Shown here one piece after another: positions 49,548 to 57,370 of a stretch of DNA of 64,000 nucleotides (positions are counted from its first letter, which is position 1; every line of letters starts with the position of its first letter). The stretch lies in the NCBI RefSeq assembly GCF_016862275.1, contig NZ_BOMQ01000026.1, positions 186,001 through 250,000 on the forward strand, read 5' to 3'. The notes beneath the pieces are model-generated. The model searched no databases, was not told the DNA's origin, and was given only the letters and a program-made list of their open reading frames with translations. The stretch comes from Actinoplanes nipponensis. GTDB taxonomy: Bacteria > Actinomycetota > Actinomycetes > Mycobacteriales > Micromonosporaceae. The position numbers and the translations under genes are program-made.

Positions 49548-50321
49548 GTGCACAAGACCCCGGAGTTCCCCGACCTGCTGCGACTGATCGACGAGCGGTC
49601 GACCGCCTTCCGCGCGGCGGTCGCCGCCGCGCCCGGCCTGGACGTGCCGGTGCCGACCTGTCCCGGGTGGACGCTGTTCGACCTGGCGCAGCACATCGGG
49701 CAGGGCCGGCGCAAATGGGCGGCCATCGTCGCCGCGGGGCCGGCCGACGCGCCCCCGGACAGGTCCACGTGGGACGACCCGGCGCCCCGGGAGCGCGCGG
49801 CCCTGCTGGCCTGGCTGGCCGAGTCGGTGGAGCAGCAGCTGGGCGCGCTGCGCGAGGCCGGCCCGGAACGTGGATGCTGGTCGTGGTGGGGCAGTTCGCA
49901 GTCGCCGCGGACCGCCGTCGCCGTCGCCCGGCACCAGGTCCAGGAGGTCGCGGTGCACACCTACGACGCCCAGCTGGCGATCGGCGCCGCGCAGCCGCTG
50001 CCGGTCGAGGTGGCCCTCGACGGCGTGGAGGAGTTCCAGGTCACCTGCTGCGCGACGACGGCGCCCTGGCCGCACGAGCCCGCCGTGGTCGACTACCACG
50101 CCACCGAGGGCGGCTCCTGGCGCCTGCGGCTGTCCGGCGCCGGCGCCCGGGTCGCCCCCCTCGCGCCGGGGGAGGACCCGGACGCCGCCGACGTCTCGGC
50201 CCGGGGCGCGGCCAGTGACCTGGTGCTGTTCTTCTACGGGCGCACGGGGCTGGAGTCGCTGAAGGGGGAGGGCGACCTGCGCATCTTCGATCGGCTCATC
50301 GCCTGGGAGCCCGAGGTGTAG
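49548..50321 (+). CDS. Maleylpyruvate isomerase-like (MDMPI_N/DinB fold) protein
   Basis: 257 residues. DinB-like four-helix metal-binding domain with PTCPGWTLFDLAQHIGQGRRKW (conserved CPGW...H) and VARHQVQEVAVHTYDA giving three histidines for a metal. The C-terminal domain (VDYHATEGGSWRLRLSG; ASDLVLFFYGRTGLE) is the MDMPI_C type. Such actinobacterial proteins include mycothiol-dependent maleylpyruvate isomerase and many paralogues of unknown substrate. GTG 49548. Confidence 0.82.
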   Translation: MHKTPEFPDLLRLIDERSTAFRAAVAAAPGLDVPVPTCPGWTLFDLAQHIGQGRRKWAAIVAAGPADAPPDRSTWDDPAPRERAALLAWLAESVEQQLGALREAGPERGCWSWWGSSQSPRTAVAVARHQVQEVAVHTYDAQLAIGAAQPLPVEVALDGVEEFQVTCCATTAPWPHEPAVVDYHATEGGSWRLRLSGAGARVAPLAPGEDPDAADVSARGAASDLVLFFYGRTGLESLKGEGDLRIFDRLIAWEPEV

Positions 50322-50342
50322 GTCGCGACGGGCGGGGGCCGA

Positions 50343-50984
50343 TCATGCCTGCCCGGCGCGCTGCGCACCCGTCACGGCGGACGCGCCGAGGTCGGGCTTG
50401 GGCAGCGACCGCCCGGCCGCCGCGGCCTGTGACCAGGTGGCGGTGTCGGTGACGGCGGCGAAGTTGGAGTTGAACAGCGCCATCAGGGTGGTGTGGACCG
50501 TCTTGGCGTCGGCGAAGCCGGCCTCGTTGGCGATGTTGATCGCGCCGGTGGCGTCGGCCAGCACCTCGGCGGCCAGGCCGTGGGTCTCGGCCTCGGCGGC
50601 GGAGGCCAGCACGCAGTTGTTGGTCATGTAGCCGACCAGGGTGATCGTGTCGATCTCACGCTCCCGCAGCCAGGACAGCAGGTCGGTGCCGGCGAACACG
50701 GTGCCGTACCGCTTGACGACCGACTTCCACTCGCCGGTGCGGCGGCTCTCGACCTCGGGGTGCAGGCGGAAGCCGGGCCGGGTGGGGTTGAACACGGGCG
50801 CGTCCTCGCCCATCGTGTGCTGGACCGCGACCACGGGGATGCCGGCGGCGGTGGCCGCGTCGATCGCGCGGGTGATCTGCGGCAGCGAGTCGGCGTGCGA
50901 CGGGTACCGGATCTCCAGCGGACCGCCGCCGAAGTAGTCCAGCTGCACGTCGATGAGGATGAGGGCGCGGTTCGGGCTGGTCAT
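50343..50984 (-). CDS. Cysteine hydrolase (isochorismatase-like)
   Basis: 213 residues with the full catalytic triad pattern: Asp in ALILIDVQLDYF, Lys in SVVKRYGTVFAGTDL and Cys in VGYMTNNCVLASAAEA (the CV with cis-peptide Thr-x-x-Cys context). The family hydrolyses amides or vinyl ethers such as nicotinamide, N-carbamoyl compounds or isochorismate. ATG 50984 follows AAGGAG. Divergent from a GlxA-type AraC regulator 110 bases away, which probably controls it. Confidence 0.88.
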   Translation of the reverse strand: MTSPNRALILIDVQLDYFGGGPLEIRYPSHADSLPQITRAIDAATAAGIPVVAVQHTMGEDAPVFNPTRPGFRLHPEVESRRTGEWKSVVKRYGTVFAGTDLLSWLREREIDTITLVGYMTNNCVLASAAEAETHGLAAEVLADATGAINIANEAGFADAKTVHTTLMALFNSNFAAVTDTATWSQAAAAGRSLPKPDLGASAVTGAQRAGQA

Positions 50985-51094
50985 GACCGGCGGGCTCCTT
51001 CGGTGTCGGTGGCGCCGCCCCGGGGCGACCAGGTCAGTCTGCGCGCCCGGAACCGCCCGAGCCATTGGCACACGTGCGGCGTTACGATGAAATC

Positions 51095-52063
51095 GTGCCA
51101 AGCTCCGGCGACGTCCTGCGGATCGCTGTCTACGCCTTCGACGGCGTCACGATGTTCCACCTCTCGGCGCCGCACCTGGTCTTCGACGAGGTCACGCGGC
51201 AGGGCCTGGGCGACTGGAGGACGGTGCTGTTCGCCGACCGCGCCGGAGCTGTCCGCACCGCCGAGGGTTACTCGATCGGCGGAGTGCGCGGCCCCGCGGC
51301 GGCCGAGGAGGCCGACGTCGTGGTCGTCCCCTCCTGGTTCACGGACGGCCGCGTGGCCGGCCCGGCCCTGCGACGGCTCCTCACGACGGCCCATGGCCGC
51401 GGCGCCACGATTGCCGGGCTCTGCCTGGGGGCCGTCGCGGTCGCCGACGCGGGGCTGCTGACCCGGCGTACGGCGGTGACGCACTGGCAGGCCGTCGACA
51501 TGCTCGCCGCCCGTCACCGCGACATCCACGTGGACGCCTCGATGCTCTACGTCGACCACGGCGACGTGCTGACCTCGGCCGGCACCGCCTCGGCCCTGGA
51601 CGCGTGCCTGCACCTGGTCCGCGGCCGGCTCGGCGCCGCGGCGGCCAACCGGGTGGCGCGCAGCCTCGTGGTGGCCCCGCACCGCGAGGGCGGGCAGGCG
51701 CAGTACATCGAACGGCCGCTGCCGGCACAGGCGGGCACCGACCCGATCGCCGGAGTGCTCGAGTGGGCGCTGCGGCACCTGGCCGAACCCCTGACGGTCG
51801 AGCGGCTGGCCGGCGTCGCGCATCTGAGCCGGCGCACCTTCATCCGGGCGTTCCAGGCCTCCACCGGGGTGAGCCCGGCGGTGTGGGTCAGGCGCCAGCG
51901 CCTCGACGAAGCCCGCCGGCTGCTGGAGTCCACCGACCTGCCGATCGACCAGGTCTCGGCCGGCTGCGGCTTCGGCAGCACAGTCACCCTGCGGCAGTGC
52001 TTCGCCGCGGCCTTCGGCACCTCGCCGTCGGAGTACCGCCGCCGGTTCGACGCCCGCCGATGA
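51095..52063 (+). CDS. GlxA-family AraC-type regulator
   Basis: About 322 residues. N-terminal DJ-1/PfpI-like domain with RIAVYAFDGVTMFHLSAPHL, VVVVPSWFTDGR and the elbow IAGLCLGAVAVADAGLL (Cys) and AVTHWQAVDML; C-terminal AraC domain with LTVERLAGVAHLSRRTFIRAF, DLPIDQVSAGCGFGSTVTLRQ and the SPSEYRRRF end. It faces the cysteine hydrolase gene. The start is uncertain: GTG 51095 has no ribosome site but lies seven bases after a -10-like TACGAT (51083-51088), as in a leaderless transcript. An earlier TTG at 51065 is in frame. Confidence 0.85.
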   Translation: MPSSGDVLRIAVYAFDGVTMFHLSAPHLVFDEVTRQGLGDWRTVLFADRAGAVRTAEGYSIGGVRGPAAAEEADVVVVPSWFTDGRVAGPALRRLLTTAHGRGATIAGLCLGAVAVADAGLLTRRTAVTHWQAVDMLAARHRDIHVDASMLYVDHGDVLTSAGTASALDACLHLVRGRLGAAAANRVARSLVVAPHREGGQAQYIERPLPAQAGTDPIAGVLEWALRHLAEPLTVERLAGVAHLSRRTFIRAFQASTGVSPAVWVRRQRLDEARRLLESTDLPIDQVSAGCGFGSTVTLRQCFAAAFGTSPSEYRRRFDARR

Positions 52064-52104
52064 CCCCGGCCGGTCCCGGATCGGCTGCCCGGGTGCGCCC
52101 CGTC

Positions 52105-52401
52105 TCAGGCCGGCAGGCTGTCCTTGCCGTCGAGCCAGAGCCGGCCGATGCTGCCGGGCGGCGGCGGGGTCGTGCCGGCGTTGCGCAGATCGACCGATGC
52201 GCGGTGACGCGACACCTGGGCCATGGTCGCCGCGTGGCCGTGCCCCAGGCCGTACTCGGCCTTGAGCCAGGCGACGATGTCCCCGGCCTTCGTGTCGGGT
52301 CCGCCGAGGCCGGCGGCGTCGATGCGGTCGAGCAGCTGGCGGGGGGTCAGGCCGGTCCTGGTCTCGATGGTGGTCAGGTAGCTCTGCGCGGGTGCGGGCA
52401 T
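52105..52401 (-). CDS. DUF4287 protein
   Basis: 98 residues: SYLTTIETRTGLTPRQLLDRI followed by GDIVAWLKAEYGLGHGHAATM, the DUF4287 core, and a short tail. These small proteins are common in actinomycetes near DNA-uptake or stress genes but have no assigned function. It lies downstream of the reductase-like gene (32 bases), in the same direction, and may share its transcript. Confidence 0.8.
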   Translation of the reverse strand: MPAPAQSYLTTIETRTGLTPRQLLDRIDAAGLGGPDTKAGDIVAWLKAEYGLGHGHAATMAQVSRHRASVDLRNAGTTPPPPGSIGRLWLDGKDSLPA

Positions 52402-52432
52402 GGCGGGTGTCCTTTCCGGAGGTGACGGGGGA

Positions 52433-52990
52433 TCAGGAGTCGAAGCGGTAGACGAGCAGCTGGACGCCGTTGGCGTGGGCGGCCGATCCGGCCAGCCGCA
52501 TGCGCCGGCCGCGGATCGGGGTGCCGGCGAACAACCGCCGGCGCCCGCCGATGATGACGGGGTGCACGAGCAGCCGGAGCTCGTCGAGCCGGCCGGCCTC
52601 GATGAGCGACTCGACGAGCGTGACGCTGCCGGCGATGGTGATGCGGCCGTGGCCGGCGCTCGTCAGGCCGGCGACGGCGCCGGCCAGGTCGCCGCCCGTA
52701 CGCAGGATCGTGGTGGGCGACCACGTCGCCTCGGTCAGGGTGTCGCTGACGACGATCTTCGGCATGGTGTTGAACGTCTTCGCCAGGGGCACGTCGTCGC
52801 CGCGGTGCGGCCAGGAACCCGCGAAGGTCTGGTAGGTCGTGCGTCCGAGCATCAGCGCGGTGGCTGTGGTCACGTCCCGTTCCACCTCGGCCAGCAACTC
52901 CGCGTCGACCCACGGAAAGTGCCACTGGTCGGGCTCGCCGACCACGAGGTCGGCCGAGGCGAACAGCTCGGCGCTGATCGTGGGGCTCAT
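52433..52990 (-). CDS. Dihydrofolate reductase-fold protein (RibD C-terminal type)
   Basis: 185 residues with the RibD_C/DHFR-like fold: ISAELFASADLVVGEPDQWH, TATALMLGRTTYQTFAGSWP, and the dinucleotide-binding stretch ITIAGSVTLVESLIEAGRLDELRL, then HPVIIGGRRRLF. These stand-alone proteins are usually NAD(P)H-dependent reductases of unknown substrate, not housekeeping DHFR. Its start overlaps the stop of the hydrolase gene upstream by ATGA, so it is coupled to it and sits in the same HxlR-adjacent operon. Confidence 0.82.
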   Translation of the reverse strand: MSPTISAELFASADLVVGEPDQWHFPWVDAELLAEVERDVTTATALMLGRTTYQTFAGSWPHRGDDVPLAKTFNTMPKIVVSDTLTEATWSPTTILRTGGDLAGAVAGLTSAGHGRITIAGSVTLVESLIEAGRLDELRLLVHPVIIGGRRRLFAGTPIRGRRMRLAGSAAHANGVQLLVYRFDS

Positions 52991-53793
52991 CGCGTACCGC
53001 CGACCGTCTCGCGCAGCACCGGGCTGAGGGTGGCGGCCTGCACCTGGTGGCCGGCATCGGCGAGCTCGACGACGCGGGCCTTCGGCAGCGCCGCCGCCAG
53101 GGCGTGGGCGCCGGCGCGCATGTAGGGCAGGGATTGCGTACCGACCACGATGGTCGCGTCGGTGTCCACCGCCGCGAACCGCCGCAGGGGCGCCGGTGAA
53201 CCGCTCATCGTGTCGCCGCAGACCCGCGCGTCGTAGGCCAGGGTGTGCGCGATCGGCTCGACCACCGGCCAGTAGGGCGAGGCGGTGACGTCGCCGACCA
53301 TCTCGGGCGGCAGGCCGACACCCTCGATCGAGAACTGGGCGAAGGCGGCGTCGCGGCGTCCCTCGGCGAGCAGCGCGTCGAGGCGCTCGGTGTAGTCGGC
53401 GGGCACCGGCGGGCGGCCGTCGTCGGCGACGATCGGCGGTTCGTACAGCAACAGGCCGTCGACCGGCTGGCCGGCCCGGGCCGCCTCCAGGGCCAGCGTG
53501 GCGCCGGAGGACTCGCCGAGCAGCCAGCCGTGTCCGCCGACGACCTCGATCAGGGCCGCGATGTCCTCGATCTCGCGGTCGACCGCGTACGGCAGGGTGT
53601 CGCCGCTCTCGCCCCGCCCGCGACGGTCGTACTCGACGACGCGCAGGCCGGTCAGTTCCGCGATCGCCGCCGGCGCGGGTTGCAGCTGCCGGGTGGCGAT
53701 CGCGCCGTGCACGAAGATCACGGCCGGAGCGCCGGCGGCTCCGTGCAGCTCGTACGCGATCGGCGTGCCGTCGGCGGAGGTGGTTCGGCTCAT
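52987..53793 (-). CDS. Alpha/beta hydrolase, paralogue of the 28.5 kb gene
   Basis: 268 residues. VIFVHGAIATRQ (HG at the oxyanion hole), VEYDRRGRGESGD, nucleophile elbow LLGESSGATLALEAA (G-E-S-S-G) and ELADAGHQVQ (His). It shares with the gene at 28486-29292 the start TSADGTxIAYE, the YDRRGRGxSGDT block and REIEDIAALI, so the two are paralogues. ATG 53793 has GAGGGAG upstream. It diverges from the HxlR regulator; a palindrome lies in the common promoter region. Confidence 0.88.
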   Translation of the reverse strand: MSRTTSADGTPIAYELHGAAGAPAVIFVHGAIATRQLQPAPAAIAELTGLRVVEYDRRGRGESGDTLPYAVDREIEDIAALIEVVGGHGWLLGESSGATLALEAARAGQPVDGLLLYEPPIVADDGRPPVPADYTERLDALLAEGRRDAAFAQFSIEGVGLPPEMVGDVTASPYWPVVEPIAHTLAYDARVCGDTMSGSPAPLRRFAAVDTDATIVVGTQSLPYMRAGAHALAAALPKARVVELADAGHQVQAATLSPVLRETVGGTR

Positions 53794-53855
53794 GATGCAC
53801 ATCTCCCTCGTCGGGGCGCCCCGACGGCCGCCACTCCCCACTATGATGCAGAAAA

Positions 53856-53869
53856 GCAAGTGTGCTTGC
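53856..53869. promoter_or_regulatory. Candidate HxlR operator
   Basis: GCAAG-TGTG-CTTGC, perfect 5-base arms with a 4-base centre, in the 100-base divergent region. It overlaps a possible -35 (TTGCAA on the minus strand) of the hydrolase promoter, consistent with repression by the adjacent HxlR protein. Confidence 0.45.
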
Positions 53870-53893
53870 AACACTGAAGTAAAGGAGGATCGC

Positions 53894-54586
53894 ATGTCGG
53901 CGTCCCGGACGTACGGACAGTTCTGCGGGGTGAGCCGCGCGGCCGACCTGCTCGGCCAGCGGTGGGCGTTGCACATCGTGCGTGACCTGCTGATCGCCCC
54001 GGCGCGGTTCAGCGACCTGCTGCGCGCGCTGCCCGGCGTGCCGACCAACATGCTCTCCACCCGGCTCCGGGAGCTGGAGGCGGCCGGCGTCGTTGAACGG
54101 CAGGCGGTTCCCGGCCAGCGTTCGGTGCAGTACCGGCTCACCGCGCGCGGCCGGGGGCTCGAACCCGTGATCGACGCGCTCGGCCGATGGGGCGCGGGCC
54201 GCATGGTCGCCCCGGAGCCCGGCGAGACGGTCACCTCCGCGATCGTCGCCAGCATGTTGCGCACCGCGTTCGCCGGACGCGCCGAGCCGGGCCCGACGAC
54301 CACCACGGTGTTCCAGGTGGGCGGCGGTCCGGTGGCCGCCTGGGCCGAGGTGACGGGCGAGGACATCGTCGTCGGCGACGGCGAGCACACCCGGCCCGAT
54401 CTGCTGATCGTGGCTGGGCCGGCCATGCGGGCGTTCCTCGCCGGCGAGCTGACCCCGACCGAGTTCGCCGCGGCGCCGGGCGTCACGGTGACTGGGCCTG
54501 TGCCGCTGCTGGAACTGTTCTCGCGGTTGTTCCGGCTGCCCTTCGACCTGGCCCTTGAGGAACAGCGGAACGAGAAGCAACGCTAG
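53894..54586 (+). CDS. HxlR-family winged-helix regulator
   Basis: 230 residues. The HxlR domain fills residues 1-105: QFCGVSRAADLLGQRWALHIVRDLL, FSDLLRALPGVPTNMLSTRLRELEAAGVVER and VQYRLTARGRGLEPVIDALGRWG. A C-terminal SCP2-like domain (FQVGGGPVAAWAEVTGEDIVVGDGEHTRPDLLIVAG) may bind a hydrophobic ligand. ATG 53894 follows a perfect AAGGAGG. It probably represses the divergent hydrolase-reductase genes in response to a reactive or lipophilic compound. Confidence 0.88.
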   Translation: MSASRTYGQFCGVSRAADLLGQRWALHIVRDLLIAPARFSDLLRALPGVPTNMLSTRLRELEAAGVVERQAVPGQRSVQYRLTARGRGLEPVIDALGRWGAGRMVAPEPGETVTSAIVASMLRTAFAGRAEPGPTTTTVFQVGGGPVAAWAEVTGEDIVVGDGEHTRPDLLIVAGPAMRAFLAGELTPTEFAAAPGVTVTGPVPLLELFSRLFRLPFDLALEEQRNEKQR

Positions 54587-54704
54587 GGACGATCTTGGTA
54601 GGCAGGGCTCCTGGCTGGACACGTTCGGGGTACGTCGGTTGTCGCGATCGACTGACCGTTAATCCGGCTTCGATCATGTTCGATCTCTTCTAGCGTTTCG
54701 GCCT

Positions 54705-55272
54705 GTGCCGGTTGAGTTCCTCACTGATGAGCAGGCTGCGGCGTACGGCCGGTTCCCGGCTGGGCTGATCCACACCGGGCAGATCTCCGCCTACGACGCG
54801 TTGCGGGTGCTGTCGACGGGCGGGAACCTGACCCAGCTCGGCGAGGCCTTGGCCGGCTACGGGCGGATCTTCAAAACCCTGCATGTGCTGACCTTCGTCG
54901 ACGACGAACCGTACCGGCGCCAGATCAAGGGCATGCGCAACCTCAACGAGGGCCGCCACGACCTGGCCCGGCACGTCCTCCACGGCCGCCGCGGCGAACT
55001 GCACCGTGCGTGTCACGAGGGCTTGGAGGACCAGCTCGGCGCGCTCGGCCTGGTCCTCAACTGCATCACCTGTGGAACACCCTCTACCTGATCTCGCCCT
55101 CGCCGGACTGCGCGCCCGGGGTTACCCGGTGCTGGACGCCGACGTCGCCCGGCACTCACCGTACGTCCGCCATCACATCCGGGTCCACGGCCACTACACG
55201 TTCACCTTGCCCGACCTGGGCGGACGCACTTACCGGCCGCTGCGCGACCCGGCCGCCGGCGATGACGAGTAG
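54705..55272 (+). pseudogene. Tn3-family transposase remnant
   Basis: Only the ends of a roughly 1000-residue TnpA remain. The N-terminal 18 residues (VPVEFLTDEQAAAYGRFP) are joined near 54755 to the C-terminal region (IHTGQISAYDALRV; GRIFKTLHVLTFVDDEPYRR; QIKGMRNLNEGRHDLARHVL). Two further one-base deletions break the frame: near 55070 (ITLWNTLYL becomes ITCGTPST*) and near 55090 (DLALAGLRARGYPV continues in another frame). The last part, RHHIRVHGHYTFTLPDLGG, is the normal TnpA end. It cannot make an active enzyme. Internal deletion plus frameshifts indicate an old, dead insertion. Confidence 0.88.
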
Positions 55273-55359
55273 CGCAGTAGCCGGACAGAGCCGGGGGCCG
55301 CGAGGAAGACCATCGACCTCGTGTGACAGGCCGGGGTGGCGGCGAAGTGCGACGGGGTT

Positions 55360-55640
55360 TCAGTTGTTGGCAGGGGCGGCGTCGCGGGCGGGTTGGAACA
55401 GTTCGATGAGATTGCCGGCGGGGTCGGCGAGCGGGATCTGGCGGCCGCCGGGCCGGGGACCAGTTCGCTGCGGAAGGCCAGGCCGGCGGCGCGGAGCCGG
55501 TCAATCTCGGTGTCCAGGTCGTCGACGACGAGGTGGATGCGGTTGCGGCCGGCGGTGGTGGCGTCGTGCGGGGTGGCGCTGGCGGGTCCCGACAGCAGCA
55601 GTCGTAGCGGCCTGCGGTCCACGTCGGCGAAGGCGGGAGG
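55360..55640 (-). pseudogene. Broken glyoxalase/VOC family gene
   Basis: The middle of a VOC-superfamily protein is visible: VDRRPLRLLLSG, then NRIHLVVDDLDTEIDRLRAAG. The frame breaks near 55445; reading one frame over gives GRQIPLADPAGNLIELFQ (the metal-binding Glu end) and a TGA at 55362-55360. An in-frame stop lies just upstream of VDRR and the N-terminal 30 or so residues are missing. Substrate unknown. It lies between the transposase remnant and the EXLDI gene, on the opposite strand. Confidence 0.75.
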
Positions 55641-55706
55641 CCGTCAGCGGTCCTGGGCGTCGATCCAGGACTAGCTACCACGTACACGTATGCGTATAGT
55701 CAAGGT

Positions 55707-56237
55707 GTGCCCAACAAGACCATCTACGTATCCGACGACGACCTGCCGCTGTTCCAGCGGGCTCAGGAGATCGCCGGCGGCAAGCTGTCCACGGCCATCG
55801 CCACCGCGCTACGTCGCTACGTCGAGGTCGAGGAGGGCCGGCAGCAGGGCTTCGAGGACGTGGTCGTCCGCGTCGGCCCCGGCCTCGGCCGCAAGCAACG
55901 CTTCTCCGGCATGCTGCTGGCCGAGATGGAACAGAGCGGCAACGAGCGCGAAGAGACCTACCGGGTCTACCGCACCCGTACCGAGAAGTTCGTCGTCCAC
56001 CACGAGCGCTCCGAAGCCCACGTGAACACCGGACCGAATGCGGAGAAGTACCGCACCGGCTGGCGCGCGTGGGTCGGCGACTGGAGCGCCGACCAATCCT
56101 GGACGCGCATCCCGGCCGACTCCAGTCTGCGCATCGCCGACGACCTCGACGCGCTGCGCGAGATCATCCCGACCGGGCTGTACGAACTGGTGCTCGACGC
56201 GATCGATCAGCCCACCATCGAGGACCTGGACATCTAA
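55707..56237 (+). CDS. EXLDI family protein
   Basis: 176 residues ending TIEDLDI, the C-terminal motif that names the EXLDI family. Start MPNKTIYVSDDDLPLFQRAQ resembles small ribbon-helix-helix-like DNA-binding N-termini, and AGGKLSTAIATALRRYVEVE fits the following helices. Family members typically neighbour DrrA-type ABC transporter genes, and a broken one follows here. The GTG at 55707 lies six bases after a perfect TATAGT -10 (55695-55700), so the mRNA is probably leaderless. The gene looks intact although its presumed partner is destroyed. A regulatory role is inference. Confidence 0.85.
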   Translation: MPNKTIYVSDDDLPLFQRAQEIAGGKLSTAIATALRRYVEVEEGRQQGFEDVVVRVGPGLGRKQRFSGMLLAEMEQSGNEREETYRVYRTRTEKFVVHHERSEAHVNTGPNAEKYRTGWRAWVGDWSADQSWTRIPADSSLRIADDLDALREIIPTGLYELVLDAIDQPTIEDLDI

Positions 56238-56383
56238 CGGCCCCTGGATCAGCCACCGGCGGAGCCCCGAAGCTCCCTCGGCGATAGCGCACGCCCCGAA
56301 CACCGGACGAGCCACCATGCTCGCCCGGCGGCTCCTCGCGCCTTGACCACCCACAACACGCGATCCACACGAGAGGCTGACGC

Positions 56384-56545
56384 GTGAAACACCAGAATCC
56401 GGCGATCCGGATCAGCGGATTGCACAAGTCCTATTGGACAGGGGTAGTGTCTTCGGGCTGCTCGGTTCGAACGGAGCCGGCAAGACCCCCCTCGTGCGGA
56501 TCATCGCGACCCTGCTGAAACCGGATGACGGCACGGCGAGTGTCA
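56384..56545 (+). pseudogene. DrrA-type ABC transporter ATPase fragment
   Basis: Begins GTG 56384 with NPAIRISGLHKSY, the normal start of a daunorubicin-resistance-type ATPase. About 40 bases are then missing with a frame change, and the sequence continues in another frame as GSVFGLLGSNGAGKT (Walker A, then Pro in place of the usual Thr) and IIATLLKPDDGTASV. Near 56545 it is replaced by resolvase sequence. The signature, Walker B and permease are absent, so it is dead. Confidence 0.82.
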
Positions 56546-57041
56546 ACAAGGCCTCCGGCAAACTCGCCCGCCGGCCCGAACCGGACAAGGCGCTCCTGGT
56601 CGCCCGCCGGACCGGCGACCAGCTCGTGGTCACCAAACTCGACCGGCTAGGCCGCTCGCTGGCCCACCTCATCGAGCTGTCCGCCCAGTTGCAGCAGCGC
56701 GGCGTCGATCTGGTCATGCTCGACCAGAACATCGACACCTCCACCGCGATGGGCCGGATGTTCTTCCAGATCCTCGGCTCCTCGTCGAGTTCGAACACGC
56801 CCTCATGTCCGAACGCACCCACGACGGCCTCGCCGCCGCCCGCGCCCGCGGCCGCACCGGCGGCCAGAAACCCAAGCTCACCCCACGTCAGGCGAAGATC
56901 GCGCAGCAGATGTACGAGGAGACCGGGCCCGACGGGCGCCTGGCCTACACCGTCGAACAGATCGCCGCCGAGTTCGGCGTCACCCGGCCCACCATCTACC
57001 GCCACCTCGCCGAGATGCCCGCCCGGACACCCACTCCGTAA
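56546..57041 (+). pseudogene. Tn3-type resolvase (serine recombinase) remnant
   Basis: The N-terminal catalytic serine region is missing. The fragment starts KASGKLARRPEPDKALL, followed by VVTKLDRLGRSLAHLIELSA and MGRMFFQILG, matching TnpR. A one-base deletion near 56785 shifts the frame, after which MSERTHDGLAAARARGRTGG and the C-terminal helix-turn-helix YTVEQIAAEFGVTRPTIYRHL continue to a stop at 57041. It is fused upstream, in frame, to the ABC ATPase fragment. Together with the tnpA remnant it marks a Tn3-family insertion. Confidence 0.88.
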
Positions 57042-57207
57042 ACCGAACTCGGCCCGACGCCCCGTGCGTCGTGCACACGAGCCCAAGACGCATCGCAACC
57101 CTGTGCGGATGAGTCCGAACAGACCTGATGGCCAAAGTCCTCGCCAAGATCATCGCTAGCGTCACTTCTGGCTCCGATGTTCCTCACGGGCCGACCTGCC
57201 GCCCGGA

Positions 57208-57233
57208 CGATAATTACTGGATTGTAATTATCG
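57208..57233. repeat. 10-base perfect inverted repeat, AT-rich
   Basis: CGATAATTAC at 57208-57217, 6-base loop, complement at 57224-57233. Unlike almost all hairpins in this window it is AT-rich. Confidence 0.85.
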
Positions 57234-57278
57234 GTAATCCAATAATAGGTCCAGGGCTCAAGAAACGGACAAAACGTC

Positions 57279-57310
57279 GATACACCATAATGACAGTTAT
57301 GGTGTATCGG
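57279..57310. repeat. 13-base perfect inverted repeat, possible lacI terminator
   Basis: CGATACACCATAA at 57279-57291 and its complement at 57298-57310 with a 6-base loop. On the minus strand it is followed by ACGTTTTGTCC, so it may end the LacI transcript 60 bases after its stop; it may also be a mobile-element end. Confidence 0.8.
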
Positions 57311-57370
57311 CGCATGACTCCTTGGTTCCGGCCGGCGTCGGGAGGGGGCTTCGCAGCCGCGTGGTGGTGA

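Larger units (their letters stand above)
57042..57370. other. 329-base gap with AT-rich patch
   Basis: No gene seen; an open frame on the plus strand here is low-complexity with no family features. About 57205-57315 is markedly AT-rich against the surrounding DNA and holds two perfect inverted repeats, listed separately. Confidence 0.6.

Noticed and set aside
57128..57370. 80-residue plus-strand open frame in the AT-rich patch
   Set aside because: It runs through two palindromes, has mixed composition and no similarity I recognise; more likely non-coding.
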